A DNA stretch of 64,000 bases from Caulobacter sp. FWC2 (GCF_002742625.1 NZ_PEBF01000002.1:62001-126000); one strand, 5' to 3'. Numbered from the stretch's first letter, positions 44,910 through 54,539 are shown. Translations and numbers: made by a program. The notes: generated by a model not told the origin, from the letters alone.

Positions 44910-46058
44910 TTAGACCTCCTCGACTTCGACGTCGGCCAGGGTGGCGGTGATGATCGCCGCTTCGGGAGCGTCAGGGCCCTGGCCGCGCACTGCCTCCAGG
45001 AAAGCGGCGATGACCCGGGTGGGGTCGCGTCGGTCGACCATCGCGGCGGCTGCGCCCGGCCCAGTCAGCATGGGACGGTTCGAACGCTCCAGCTGCAGGA
45101 CGTGAGGGTAGACCGCGCGCAACTGTCCGATCGCGTCGATCAAGGCGCCCTCGTCGGTAAGCACGGCCTTGATCAGGGCGGGAGCGACTCCGGCTGCGAT
45201 CCGGCCGGCCTGCAGCAGTTCCTGAAGGCGCCCGGTCAGGACCCGCAGGGGACGCAGGCTCGACAGGGGCACTGTGCGCACCGTCACCGAGCCCGCCGCG
45301 TCCAGATCCACGAGGCTGAGGGACTTGGTCTCTTCGGCCTCATCGAAACCAAAGCCCATCCACGCGCCGGAATAACGAATATGCGCCGCCCCGGCCTCCT
45401 GGGCGCGATGCAGATGGCCGAGTGCGACATATGCCGCGCCCTCGAAGGTCGCGGCCGGCACGGTCTCGATACCGCCGACCTGGGTCAGGGGGCGCTCGGT
45501 CTCGGTGATACGGCCGCCTTCCACGAAGGCGTGCGCGGTCACCACCCAGCGGGCGCCGGCCGGAACATGGCCTCGCGCCTGAGCCACTTGAGCGGCCAGG
45601 ACGTCGGCGGGGCTGGCGATGGCGGGGTCCTCGAAGACGTCGCGCGCGGCGTAGACCTCGCTGAACGGCAGCGCCGATATCGCCACTTCGCCGTGTTCAT
45701 CGTGCAGCACGAGCGGGTGGGGCCGGTCGCGCAGAGGCCCGCGGATCAGGACGCGGCGGGGATCCTGCAGCGCGGCATTGAAGCCGATCCGATCGGGGGC
45801 ATCGTGATTGCCGGCGATCGCCACGATTGCAGCTGGCGTGTCAGCATAGATCCTGGCGAGGAAATCATTGAACAGTTGCACCGCTTCCTTGCGCGGCACA
45901 GCGCGGTCGAAAAGGTCGCCGGCGATAATCAGCGCATCGACCCGGTGATCCACGATCGCCTGGAAAACCTGGTCGAGCAGGTGAGCTTGATCATCGAGCA
46001 GGCTCTCTTGGGCAAGCGTACGCCCCAGGTGCCAATCGGACGTGTGCAGAAGTCGCAT
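44910..46058 (-). CDS. sbcD: SbcD, nuclease subunit of SbcCD
   Basis: A 382-residue metallophosphoesterase. N-terminal MRLLHTSDWHLGRTL, then IIAGDLFDRAVPRKEA, AGNHDAPDRIGF, VVTAHAF, and YVALGHLHRAQE give all the Mre11/SbcD metal-binding motifs. A strong GGGGGAGGGGG ribosome-binding stretch precedes the ATG. sbcC starts right after its stop. Family length is 380-420 residues. Confidence 0.92.
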   Translation of the reverse strand: MRLLHTSDWHLGRTLAQESLLDDQAHLLDQVFQAIVDHRVDALIIAGDLFDRAVPRKEAVQLFNDFLARIYADTPAAIVAIAGNHDAPDRIGFNAALQDPRRVLIRGPLRDRPHPLVLHDEHGEVAISALPFSEVYAARDVFEDPAIASPADVLAAQVAQARGHVPAGARWVVTAHAFVEGGRITETERPLTQVGGIETVPAATFEGAAYVALGHLHRAQEAGAAHIRYSGAWMGFGFDEAEETKSLSLVDLDAAGSVTVRTVPLSSLRPLRVLTGRLQELLQAGRIAAGVAPALIKAVLTDEGALIDAIGQLRAVYPHVLQLERSNRPMLTGPGAAAAMVDRRDPTRVIAAFLEAVRGQGPDAPEAAIITATLADVEVEEV

Positions 46059-46197
46059 CTTTCGCCCCCTCCCCCTTTTTGAGGCCGCGCCCCGCCTTAG
46101 CTCTACCCGATCATAAGTCGCGTCGGCGACAAAACCGGGCGTGGCCCTTGTTCCAGACCCGCCCAGAGCGTGACAAAGCTCGGCTCGTGCTCACACT

Positions 46198-46550
46198 CTA
46201 GTCCGCCAGCGTGATCTGAGTGAGAAGCGTCCAGCCCCGGTCCCTGGTCGCGACCTGCCCCAACGCCGTGCGGGTTGCCGGCTCGACCCGGCGACGATAG
46301 CGCTCGTTCTCGAAGGTGACGACCTTCCCAAGGTCAGCGACGAGTCAGAGCCCGGCCTCGGCCTCGCCGCGTTCGATGACCTGCCGCGTGCGTTCGGCGA
46401 CCTCCTGCATGAAGCCGATCTCCTCGGCGCTCCAGCGCCGGACCGGCCGGTCATTGAGGTAGACGATGGTGCGCAGGCGGCGGGCCCGAAGGAACCGAGG
46501 ATGGCGCGGGTGTCGACGCGCGCGGCCGATTTCACTAGAACCGGCGGTTT
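46198..46550 (-). pseudogene. Remnant of a GAF-domain kinase gene with broken frame
   Basis: On the minus strand one frame reads LRTIVYLNDRPVRRWSAEEI then FMQEVAERTRQVIERGEA, typical of a GAF-domain end in sensory histidine kinases, stopping at a TGA near 46345. After that stop the same frame continues LGKVVTFENERYRRRV and ends at a TAG near 46198. The N-terminal part SEIGRARVDTRAILGSFG lies in a different frame, so at least one frameshift is present. The rest of the kinase is missing. It is likely decayed. Confidence 0.55.
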
Positions 46551-46807
46551 CCATCAGACGGTGAAACGGCGCGCTCCACTACACACGGACAGCGGGGCGA
46601 CGGCGCGCACCGCCGACGCGAAAGCGGCACCCGGGCCGTACGCTCGACATTCAAGAAATTAAACCTAGTGAGGTTTGGCTGCCTATTCGCCGAGCCGACG
46701 GAAAATGTCGGGACACGCGCTTTCCGCGACCCTTGACCCTCTGTGCAGCCTAGGGCCAATAGGACCTATGGTTGTATGGTTTCAGCTTATCCGCGGCGGA
46801 AAATCGC

Positions 46808-47425
46808 ATGATTGAGCGCCTCACGGAACGCGAGCGTCAAATCCTGGACCTGGCCGCGCAGCACCTGACCTCAAAGCAGATCGGGCCGCTGCTCGGCATA
46901 CGGCCGGCGTCGGTCGACACCTTCATGCAGGCGATCATCCGCAAGCTGGGCGTGGCCAGCCGCAAGGAAGCGGTGATCGCCTACATCGCCGCCGCCAGGG
47001 GGGATCGGGATGATCTCGACTTTGGATCATCGCCAATGGTTGGCGCCGGCGGTTGGCGACCAACTGCCGCCGTCACCCGGGACGGTGATCACGATCCCCT
47101 CCCCTTCTCGCTCGAGGCCTCACACGGCCACGAGGCCGGGACGGGGGGAGTTCAATCCGAGCGGCTCCGGCCCAAGGCCGACCGTCTGGTGCGACGGGGT
47201 CTGCGGTCCCCGGCCCGGCGACTGGTCGCCATTGCGATCGCCACGATGATCTTGGGACTCGTCACCCTCGGCGCCGCCGCCGTCGGCTACGTCCTAAATC
47301 GTTCGATCGATCGGATGCTGAGCGACCACGGCAACCACCCGACAGGCCGGTCAGGCCCCAACCAGAGTACGCTCAATGCAGAATTTGACCGCGGCGCGCG
47401 TCGCCAAGCAGCTGTTTTCGGCTGA
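46808..47425 (+). CDS. LuxR-type HTH regulator with C-terminal membrane helix
   Basis: About 205 residues from the ATG at 46808. The N-terminal LuxR-type helix-turn-helix is clear: LTERERQILDLAAQHLTSKQ and GIRPASVDTFMQAIIRKLGV. The C-terminal part has a membrane helix (LVAIAIATMILGLVTLGAAA). There is no receiver or ligand-binding domain. It may control the trb operon at 48897 onwards. A 50-base overlap with the next gene. A start at 46772 would add 12 residues that are not conserved-looking. Confidence 0.75.
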   Translation: MIERLTERERQILDLAAQHLTSKQIGPLLGIRPASVDTFMQAIIRKLGVASRKEAVIAYIAAARGDRDDLDFGSSPMVGAGGWRPTAAVTRDGDHDPLPFSLEASHGHEAGTGGVQSERLRPKADRLVRRGLRSPARRLVAIAIATMILGLVTLGAAAVGYVLNRSIDRMLSDHGNHPTGRSGPNQSTLNAEFDRGARRQAAVFG

Positions 47426-47705
47426 GGACGCGCTCGATCGCACGCTTGGCGAGACGGCCAAGCTCATTTCCTCCCTGTGCGAGGCGCGCATCGCCAATCG
47501 ACTGCCGGCCATCGCCGGCCAACGCGTGATCGGCGGCGCCGCCGAGGCCCTGGCCGCGCTGGAGCGCGCGCGCCGCAGCGTGCTCGACACCCATGAGGGC
47601 CTGGCCGACCTGCGCGAGGAGTACGGCTTCGAGACCGTCGCCGCCGGCGTCCTGCACAAACCCGAGGGCGCCGCGCCGCAGGGCGCGCTCGAGGCGGCGG
47701 CTTGA
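47376..47705 (+). CDS. Unrecognised small protein in the regulator cluster
   Basis: A 109-residue soluble helical protein (QNLTAARVAKQLFSAEDALD, GLADLREEYGFETVAAGVL). It overlaps the HTH gene by 50 bases and the next membrane protein begins 13 bases after it. No family recognised; the shape could suit a small regulator or chaperone. Confidence 0.55.
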   Translation: MQNLTAARVAKQLFSAEDALDRTLGETAKLISSLCEARIANRLPAIAGQRVIGGAAEALAALERARRSVLDTHEGLADLREEYGFETVAAGVLHKPEGAAPQGALEAAA

Positions 47706-47718
47706 ACCCGACCGCCAC

Positions 47719-48246
47719 GTGTTCGCCTGGTCTCCCCTCGTCTTCGCCATCGCCATGGTGCTGGTCTGCGTGGCCGCGCTTGTTCGGGGGCGCTGGGAGG
47801 AGAAGGTCCTGGGGGCGGCCTATCTGGCCGCCTGCATGGCGTCACTGGCGGTCGAGAAGCGGCCCTGGACCGGACCTCAAGGCGCGGTGATCGCCATCGA
47901 CGCCGTCGTTCTGGGCGTGTCGGTCGCCGTCGTCCTCGGGTCCGAAAAGCTCTGGCCCATCCTCGCCGCGGCGTTCCAGGTCCTGACCGTCGGCGCGCAT
48001 CTGGCCTTCATCGCCGCGGAGGGACGACTTGGCGCGGCGGGTTATCTTACGGTCCTGGCGCTCTGGAGCTATGGCACCATCGCTTGCATCGCCTGGGGCG
48101 CAGGATCGCAAGGCCCGCCGCCCATCGGCCTGAACTTTCACAAACTCAAGAAAGGATTTGGATCCGCCGATTCCGCCATGGCCTCGATCGGGTCAATGAC
48201 GCACGAGCCCGTCGCGCGCCGATGCGACGAGAGCTCGCTTTTATGA
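47719..48246 (+). CDS. Small multi-span membrane protein
   Basis: About 175 residues from a GTG at 47719, with likely four membrane helices: SPLVFAIAMVLVCVAALV, LGAAYLAACMASLAV, GAVIAIDAVVLGVSVAVVLG and LWPILAAAFQVLTVGAHLAF, plus one more possible (YLTVLALWSYGTIACIAW). No transporter motif. The 42 codons open upstream are arginine/serine-rich and not likely translated. Often found in such elements next to HTH regulators; function unknown. Confidence 0.6.
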   Translation: MFAWSPLVFAIAMVLVCVAALVRGRWEEKVLGAAYLAACMASLAVEKRPWTGPQGAVIAIDAVVLGVSVAVVLGSEKLWPILAAAFQVLTVGAHLAFIAAEGRLGAAGYLTVLALWSYGTIACIAWGAGSQGPPPIGLNFHKLKKGFGSADSAMASIGSMTHEPVARRCDESSLL

Positions 48247-48376
48247 CGTGATGTTTGCCGGCGTTCGCGAAGAATCCGGCATGCGGAGTGTTCGCCGCTT
48301 GAGAACGGCCTGTGCTTTGAGTGCTGTCGACGAAACACGACGCCGGCTGGTTCCGTGCCAGCTAGGAGTAGAGTTC

Positions 48377-48667
48377 GTGAGCAATGTGTTGTCACCGCGC
48401 CTGCGCCAGTGCCTGATTTTGGCGAGCAAGGGTCATACCGCCGTGGAAATCGGGTTCATCCTGGGCCTGTCGTACCGAACGGTGAACCAGTACCTGTCGG
48501 ACGCCTATAAACGCCTCTGTGCGCGCAATCGGATGCAGGCGGTCGCCATCGCCATCCAGCGTGGAGAAATTCCGCCGATCGCGCCGGAGGACGCGCCGTC
48601 CGCGCCGTCGCCCACGCCCTGCGTTGAACCGGGCCCGGTCGGCCAACCCGTCCCGCCCTGCGCCTAG
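48377..48667 (+). CDS. LuxR-type HTH regulator, short
   Basis: About 96 residues from a GTG at 48377, chosen since TAGGAG lies nine bases before it. The HTH is RLRQCLILASKGHTAVEIGF and GLSYRTVNQYLSDAYKRLCA, typical of the LuxR C-terminal domain, without any sensory domain. The last 25 residues are proline-rich. It lies 230 bases upstream of trbC and may regulate the conjugation operon. Confidence 0.72.
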   Translation: MSNVLSPRLRQCLILASKGHTAVEIGFILGLSYRTVNQYLSDAYKRLCARNRMQAVAIAIQRGEIPPIAPEDAPSAPSPTPCVEPGPVGQPVPPCA

Positions 48668-48896
48668 CGCCGAAGCGCCTGCCGCGACCCATCCATCGGC
48701 AACGACCCGTCTCGGCGCCCGCGCGTTCGAGACGGGGCCCTGCGCGCGCGTCTGAACGCGCAGCCGGCCTTAACCTTCAGCACTGAGACTTTGCGGGTGG
48801 AGGGCTGCACCGGCAGGACTCCACCCGGCATTTCCTCGGAATTGTCGTCCCCATAACGGGTTTGCAACGGTCATCTCGACTCAACCCGAGGCGCCC

Positions 48897-49253
48897 ATGA
48901 TCCCCGCCCATCTCCGCCACCGCCACCGCCACCGCCGCCTACGCATCGCGGCCAACCTCGCGATCGGCCTGGCCCTGGCCCTGCTCGCCTCCGAGCCGGC
49001 CTGGGCCGGCGGAACCGGGGGCGGCATGCCCTGGGATAATTGGCTGACCCAGATCGCCGACTCCATCACCGGGCCCGTCGCCAAGGCCATCGGCGTGATC
49101 GCCATCGCCGTCACCGGTCTTGGGGTGGCCATCTCCGAGGGCGGCTCGTGGGTGCGAAAGGGCATGCAGGTGATGTTCGCCCTGTGCATCGCGTTTTCCG
49201 CCTCGACCTTCTTCCTGGGATTCCTGGGCTTCACCGGTGGGGCGGCGATCTGA
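48897..49253 (+). CDS. trbC: TrbC, major pilin-like subunit
   Basis: A 118-residue protein with a signal peptide (residues 1-37, basic His/Arg-rich start and LAIGLALALLASEPAWA) and two hydrophobic helices (AKAIGVIAIAVTGLGVAISE and MFALCIAFSASTFFLGFLGF). It matches the TrbC/VirB2 pilin family. It is the first gene of the trb operon here; trbB, expected directly upstream, is absent. The trbD start overlaps its stop (TGATG). Confidence 0.88.
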   Translation: MIPAHLRHRHRHRRLRIAANLAIGLALALLASEPAWAGGTGGGMPWDNWLTQIADSITGPVAKAIGVIAIAVTGLGVAISEGGSWVRKGMQVMFALCIAFSASTFFLGFLGFTGGAAI

Positions 49254-49513
49254 TGGGCGCCCCGGACGGCTATGAAATCGACTTCCATGGCTCGCTTTCG
49301 GAGCCTGTGACCTTGGCGGGCGTGCCGCGCATGACTGCGGTGCTGATCGGGACCCTGACGGCGGTGTTGGCGCTGGGCCTGCAGGCGCCGTGGATCGGCC
49401 TGCCGCTGGGCGCGGCGCTCTATGGCGCGGCGCTCTGGATGGCCAAGCGCGACCCCTACGTCTTCGACATCCTGCGGCGGCACCTGCGCCAGCCGACCCA
49501 TTACGACGGCTAG
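49253..49513 (+). CDS. trbD: TrbD, inner membrane conjugation protein
   Basis: An 86-residue protein (ATG at 49253 overlapping the trbC stop). Contains LSEPVTLAGVPRMTAVLIGT and GLPLGAALYGAALWMAKRDP, the VirB3/TrbD pattern of two hydrophobic segments. It acts with TrbE in the inner membrane. TrbE starts six bases after its stop. Confidence 0.88.
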   Translation: MGAPDGYEIDFHGSLSEPVTLAGVPRMTAVLIGTLTAVLALGLQAPWIGLPLGAALYGAALWMAKRDPYVFDILRRHLRQPTHYDG

Positions 49514-49519
49514 GCGTCC

Positions 49520-51979
49520 ATGCTGTTCCTCAACGAGTACCGCACGCGTTCGAGCCGGCTTTGCGACCACCTTCCCTGGGCGATGCTGATCGCGCCGGGG
49601 ATCGTGCTGAACAAGGACGGGTCGTTCCAGACGAGCCTGGAGTTTCGAGGACCGGATCTGGCCTCGGCCACGCCCGCGGGGCTGATGGCCGTTCGCGCCC
49701 AGCTCAACAACGCCCTTCGGCGCTTTGGATCGCGCTGGTGCCTGCACCTGGAGGCGGTGCGATCGCCCTCCCAATCCTATCCCGCCAGCGCCTTTCCCGA
49801 TCCGGTCAGCCATCTGATCGACGAGGAGCGGCGCATGGCCTTCGAGGCCGAGTCCGCCCATTTCGAGTCGCGCTATTTCGCGACCTTCACCTACCTGCCC
49901 GCCCCTGACGCCATCGGTCGGGCCGAGAGCCTGCTGGTGGAGAACCTGCCCCAGGGCCGGGGCGCGGACGCGCTCTATCGTCTGGCCCTGGAGGAGTTCA
50001 GGGCCACTGTCGGGGCCGTGCGCGACATCCTGGCCGGGGTCTTCCCCCTGGTCGCCCCGCTCGATGACGAGGCCACCCTCACCTATCTGCACGCCTGCGT
50101 CTCGACCAAGCGCCAGCCCGTGGCCCGGCCGCAGATCCCGATCTATCTGGACGCGGTCCTCACCGACGACGACTTCCAGGGCGGGCTCTATCCGCGCCTG
50201 GGCGATCACTATCTGCGCACCCTGTCCGTGCGCGCCTATCCAGCCGCCTCCTGGCCCGGACTACTCGACCAGCTCAATGCCCTGGGCTTGTCGTACCGAT
50301 GGGTCTGCCGCTTTCTGCCCCTGGACAAGGAAGATGCGCGCCGAGCGGTGACCACGCTGCGCAAACGCTGGTTCTCCAAGCGCAAGGGCGTCCTGGCCCT
50401 GCTCAAGGAGGCGATCACCCACGAGCCGTCGCTGCTGGAGGATCCCGACGCCCTGCAAAAGACCCAGGATGCGGACGCGGCCCTGGCGATCCTGGGCAGC
50501 GACGCGGCCTCGATGGGCTATGTCACCCCGACCGTGACCCTGACCGATCCGGACCCGGACCGTCTGGCCGCCAAGGTCCGGGCCGTGGACGCGGTGATCA
50601 ACCGCGCCGGCTTCGTCACCAAGGTCGAGGACCTCAACGCCGTCGAAGCCTGGCTCGGCGGCCTGCCCGGCCAGGCCTATGCCGACGTGCGCCGGCCCAT
50701 GGTCAGCACGCTCAATCTCTGCGACCTCCTCCCCGTCTCGGCCATCTGGCCGGGCCCGTTGCTCAACGCCCACCTGACCGAGGAGCTGGGAAAGCAGGGC
50801 CGTCCGGGCGTCCAGCCGCCCCTGATGCACACCCGAACCAACGCCACCACCCCCTTTCGGCTGGACCTGCACCAGGGCGATGTCGGCCACACCTTCGTGG
50901 TCGGACCCACCGGGGCGGGCAAGTCGGTGCTGCTCAACACCCTGGCCCTGCAGTGGCGGCGCTATCCGGGCGCGCGGGTGGTGATGTTCGACAAGGGTCG
51001 ATCCTGCCGCGCGGCCAGCCTGCTGGTCGGGGGCGGCTTCTACGACCTGGGCCCGTGGGGCGAGGCCCCGGCCTTCCAGCCCCTGGCCAGGATCGACCGC
51101 GCCGAAGAACGCATCTGGGCCCAGGATTGGATCCTGGATCTCCTGGAGGCCAGTGGGGTGAACGCCACCCCCGCCCTCAAGAGCGAGCTGTGGACGGCGC
51201 TGGCCAACCTCGCCTCGGGACCGGCCGAGCAACGCACCCTGACGGTCTTGGCCGCCACGGTCCAGGACCACGCGGTCAAGGCCGCGCTCAAGCCCTTCAC
51301 CCTGGAGGGCCCCCACGGCCGTCTGCTGGACGCGGCCGAGGAGCGCCTGACGGCCCGCGACTGGCAAGCTTTCGAGCTGGGCGCCCTGATGGAGACGCCC
51401 GCGGCCCTGGGGCCGGTCCTGACCTATCTCTTCCATGTCCTGGAGCGGGGGTTCGACGGTCGGCCGACCCTGATCGTCCTGGACGAGGCCTGGCGGTTCC
51501 TGGAGTCGACCGCCTTCGCCCGGAAGATCCGCGAATGGCTGTGGACCGTGCGCAAGCTCAATGTCTGCGTGGTCTTCAGCACCCTTTCGCTGTCGAGCAT
51601 CACTGACAGCCCGATCGCCCCGGCCCTGATGGAGGGCTGCCCCACCCGCATCTTCCTGCCCAACCCCGAGGCCCGCACGCCCCTGGTGGCCAAGGCCTAT
51701 GCCGGGTTCGGGCTCAACGACCAGCAGATCGAGATCATCGCCGGCGCCGCGCCCAAGCGCGAATACTACTACCAGAGCGCGGCGGGCGACCGGCTGTTCG
51801 AATTGGGCCTAGGCCCGGTGGCCCTGGCCGCGGTCGGCTCGGCCAGCCCCGGCGATCAGTCGCTGATCGACAAGGTGCTTCGCCAGGCGGGGCCGGACGG
51901 GTTCGCCGCCGGCTTTTACCGCGCCAAGGGCCTGCCCGAGGTCGGCGACTTTCTGGACGAGGCCCGCGATGCGGCCTGA
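49520..51979 (+). CDS. trbE: TrbE, VirB4-type ATPase of the conjugation apparatus
   Basis: An 819-residue ATPase. The N-terminal half has the CagE/TrbE domain (LCDHLPWAMLIAPGIVLN). Walker A GPTGAGKSVLLNTLALQW at about 461-475, Walker B LIVLDEAWRFLES, and a C-terminal motif KREYYYQSAAGDRLFELGL. It provides energy for pilus assembly and transfer. The frame is intact and of normal length. Overlaps the next gene by 11 bases. Confidence 0.93.
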   Translation: MLFLNEYRTRSSRLCDHLPWAMLIAPGIVLNKDGSFQTSLEFRGPDLASATPAGLMAVRAQLNNALRRFGSRWCLHLEAVRSPSQSYPASAFPDPVSHLIDEERRMAFEAESAHFESRYFATFTYLPAPDAIGRAESLLVENLPQGRGADALYRLALEEFRATVGAVRDILAGVFPLVAPLDDEATLTYLHACVSTKRQPVARPQIPIYLDAVLTDDDFQGGLYPRLGDHYLRTLSVRAYPAASWPGLLDQLNALGLSYRWVCRFLPLDKEDARRAVTTLRKRWFSKRKGVLALLKEAITHEPSLLEDPDALQKTQDADAALAILGSDAASMGYVTPTVTLTDPDPDRLAAKVRAVDAVINRAGFVTKVEDLNAVEAWLGGLPGQAYADVRRPMVSTLNLCDLLPVSAIWPGPLLNAHLTEELGKQGRPGVQPPLMHTRTNATTPFRLDLHQGDVGHTFVVGPTGAGKSVLLNTLALQWRRYPGARVVMFDKGRSCRAASLLVGGGFYDLGPWGEAPAFQPLARIDRAEERIWAQDWILDLLEASGVNATPALKSELWTALANLASGPAEQRTLTVLAATVQDHAVKAALKPFTLEGPHGRLLDAAEERLTARDWQAFELGALMETPAALGPVLTYLFHVLERGFDGRPTLIVLDEAWRFLESTAFARKIREWLWTVRKLNVCVVFSTLSLSSITDSPIAPALMEGCPTRIFLPNPEARTPLVAKAYAGFGLNDQQIEIIAGAAPKREYYYQSAAGDRLFELGLGPVALAAVGSASPGDQSLIDKVLRQAGPDGFAAGFYRAKGLPEVGDFLDEARDAA

Positions 51980-52259
51980 GCTCGACCCCCACCCCGCCGC
52001 CTTGGTTGAACGCCCAGCCGCCGCGACGCGGGTTCGACGCCTCACCCGCTTGGCCTTCGTCCTGTCGCTCGCGCCCGGAATGGTCCTGACCATGGTCCTG
52101 GCCCCGGCCCTGCGCGACCCGCGCCTGCTGCTGGCCGGCCTGGTCCTGACCGGCGGGGCGATCCTGGCCCGCGATCGCCTGGCCGACCTCTTCCTGGACT
52201 GGACCGGCGCGCGGTCGGACCGGCCGCCCCCGATCTCGAGCTCGGAGCCCCGCCCATGA
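51969..52259 (+). CDS. Small membrane protein between trbE and trbJ
   Basis: A 96-residue protein with two hydrophobic segments (LTRLAFVLSLAPGMVLTMVL and LLLAGLVLTGGAILA). It overlaps both trbE and trbJ (ATGA-type overlap with trbJ), so it is part of the operon. Not a standard member of the RP4-type trb set; similar small genes occur in some alphaproteobacterial copies. Function unknown. Confidence 0.6.
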   Translation: MRPELDPHPAALVERPAAATRVRRLTRLAFVLSLAPGMVLTMVLAPALRDPRLLLAGLVLTGGAILARDRLADLFLDWTGARSDRPPPISSSEPRP

Positions 52260-52993
52260 CCCCTTCCCGTCGCGACCTGATGCGTTCAGGCCTGAGCCTT
52301 GGCCTGTCATTGGCTGTCGGACTCGGGGCCGCCGCCGGCCCCGGCGAGGCGTGCGCGCAGGTCACGGTCTACGACCCCGCCGCCGTGGCCCAGGCGATCA
52401 AGACGGTCTCCAACGGCCTGTCGCAGATCCAGGCGCTGCAGAGCCAGCTGACCAATCAGGCGCGAATGCTTCAGACCCTGGGCGTGGACGTCACCGGACC
52501 CTTGCGCGACATCGCCGGCCAGGCCACCGCGCTTCTGCAGCAGGCCCGGGGGCTGGGCTACCAGGCCGCCAACATCAGCCAGTCCTTCGCCGACCTCTAT
52601 CCGGACGACCTGAGCGGCCTGTCGGCCCGCAACCTGGCCGCGCGGCTGGCCAGCTGGGGGCAAAACAGCCGCCACACGCTGCAGGAGGCCATGGCCGTCC
52701 AGAACCAGATTGTCCAGGCCCAGGGCGCGACGGGTCAGGCGGTGGCCTCGGCGGTCGGGGCCTCGCAATCGGCCGCCGGCCAGACCGCGGCCATCCAGGC
52801 CACCAACCAGCTTCTGGCCGCCCTCTCGACCCAGCTGACCCAGCTTCAGACCCTGATGATCACCCAGGCCCGCCAGGCGGAAACTTGGGAGGCCGAACGG
52901 CGCGCCGTCGTCACTAAGAGCGAGGCCGACCGTCAGCGCAATTCGGTGGTGACCCGCGGCGCGCCTCGCTTCTCCGGAGACGTCCTGCAATGA
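52256..52993 (+). CDS. trbJ: TrbJ, periplasmic VirB5-like protein
   Basis: A 245-residue protein with an N-terminal signal peptide (LMRSGLSLGLSLAVGLGAAA) and a long coiled helical region (VSNGLSQIQALQSQLTNQAR, RHTLQEAMAVQNQIVQAQG). It matches TrbJ, a pilus-tip-associated factor. Normal length. The lipoprotein gene overlaps its stop by four bases. Confidence 0.87.
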   Translation: MTPSRRDLMRSGLSLGLSLAVGLGAAAGPGEACAQVTVYDPAAVAQAIKTVSNGLSQIQALQSQLTNQARMLQTLGVDVTGPLRDIAGQATALLQQARGLGYQAANISQSFADLYPDDLSGLSARNLAARLASWGQNSRHTLQEAMAVQNQIVQAQGATGQAVASAVGASQSAAGQTAAIQATNQLLAALSTQLTQLQTLMITQARQAETWEAERRAVVTKSEADRQRNSVVTRGAPRFSGDVLQ

Positions 52994-53214
52994 CCAAAGT
53001 CCAGACCCCCCTCTGGCTCGTCCTGTCGCTTTGCCTGGCCCTGGCCGCCTGCGGTCGGACATCGGGCGAAGCCCGAGCCCCTGATGCGGCCAGGCCGCCG
53101 GCCGCCAAGCCCAAGCGCTGCCCCGACCCGGACATTCGCGACGCCAACGACCCATGCTCGGTCGCCTACGTCCGGCGCAAGCCCGGCCGCATGACCGAAC
53201 GCGACCTCCACTAG
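52990..53214 (+). CDS. trbK: TrbK-like entry-exclusion lipoprotein
   Basis: A 74-residue lipoprotein: signal peptide with lipobox LAAC (Cys at about 21), then a short charged chain containing CPDPDIRDANDPCSVAYVRR. Small TrbK lipoproteins at this operon place exclude incoming copies of the same element. Family identity rests on position and lipobox; sequence is only weakly conserved. Confidence 0.7.
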   Translation: MTKVQTPLWLVLSLCLALAACGRTSGEARAPDAARPPAAKPKRCPDPDIRDANDPCSVAYVRRKPGRMTERDLH

Positions 53215-53220
53215 CCGCCG

Positions 53221-54529
53221 ATGCAGACAGCCTCCCCCTCCGCCCTCGACGATTTCCTCGCGCGCTTCACCAGCCAGGTCGGAGCGGGGTTTGGCCTGAT
53301 CAACGGCGACGTGCGAACCACCTTCGCGGCCCTGATCGTGATCAGCCTCGGGCTGTCGGCGCTGCTCTGGGCGATCGACGAGAACGACAACGTGCCGGCG
53401 GCCCTGATCCGCAAGCTCTTGCTGTTTGGGTTCTTCGCCTGGCTGATCAGCAACTGGCATCCCCTGACCCTGACGGTGATCAAGGGCTTCACCGCCCTGG
53501 GCCTCAAGGCCGGCGGCGATCGGATGAGCCTGACTGACTTTCTGAACGCGCCGTCCAAGATCGTCTGGGACGGCCTGGACGTGGCGTTTGAGCTTTTGAA
53601 GTACATCGGGCGCCTGGCGAGCGAAGGCATGGGCGTGGGCTTCTTCACCCACATCGACACCATCCTGGTCACCGCCATCGTCATCATCGGCGTGATCCTG
53701 GCCTTCGTGATCCTGGGCGTCGAAGTGGTGGTCACGGTGGTCGAGTTCTATGTGGTCACCCTGATCTCGTTCGTGATGGTGCCGTTCGGCATCCTCACCC
53801 AGACCTCGTTCCTGGCCGAGCGGGCGATCGCCTATGTTCCGGCGGTCGGCGTGAAGATGATGGCCCTGGCCATGGTGGTGTCGATCGGCGAGCAGATCTT
53901 CACCACCTACATCGTCTCGCCCGACCCGACCTGGCAGGAAAGCTGTGGCCTGCTGGTGGCGGCCATCGTCTTCCTGATGCTGGCCCTGAAGATCCCGGCG
54001 ATCGCCGCCGCCCAGATCACCGGGACGCCGCAGCTGAGCGCCGGGTCGGCGGCCTCGAGCGTGGTGGGCCTGGCCGCCACCGCCGGGGGCTTGGCCCTGG
54101 CGGGCCGTTGGGCGATGGGCGGCATGGCCGCCGGGGCCGGCGCCAGCGCCGCCCGGGGCGCGGCCGGGCTTCGCGGCCTGTCCGGCGGCCGCGGGCCCTC
54201 GGGCGGGGGATCGCCGTCTTCGGGCGGCGGCGCTTCGGCCAGCCCGCCCTCGGGCGGGCCGCCTTCCGGCGGCGCGGCCCCAAGCCTTTCTAGCGTGGTG
54301 GCCAAGGCCAAGGCTTCGTTCGCCGCACCGGCGGCCGACCCCGCGCCCTCGACCGAGGGCGGCGCAAACGAGGGTGGCGAAGCCGCCCCGCCCGCGGTCG
54401 GGCGCCGACGTGGCCGCGCGCGCGGGCCGGCGCGGTCAGCGGCGCGCGGCCCTGGCGCGAGGACGCCGCCGGCCAGCCGATCGGCATGCCGAAGATTCAC
54501 CCGCCGTCGGACGAACCCTGAGCGCCGGA
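53221..54529 (+). CDS. trbL: TrbL, polytopic inner membrane conjugation protein (C-terminus frameshifted)
   Basis: The N-terminal 300 residues are typical TrbL/VirB6: several membrane helices (TTFAALIVISLGLSALLWAI, LVTAIVIIGVILAFVILGVE, SCGLLVAAIVFLMLALKIPA). A Gly/Ser/Pro-rich region follows. As sequenced, the open frame continues to 54675 and would overlap trbF by 136 bases, with a basic, poor-codon tail. Another frame ending at a TGA near 54527-54529 reads GARPWREDAAGQPIGMPKIH with excellent third-position GC and stops just before trbF (54540). A one-base frameshift near 54400 is therefore likely. The end given is that stop. Confidence 0.82.
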
Positions 54530-54539
54530 GCCCTAGCCG

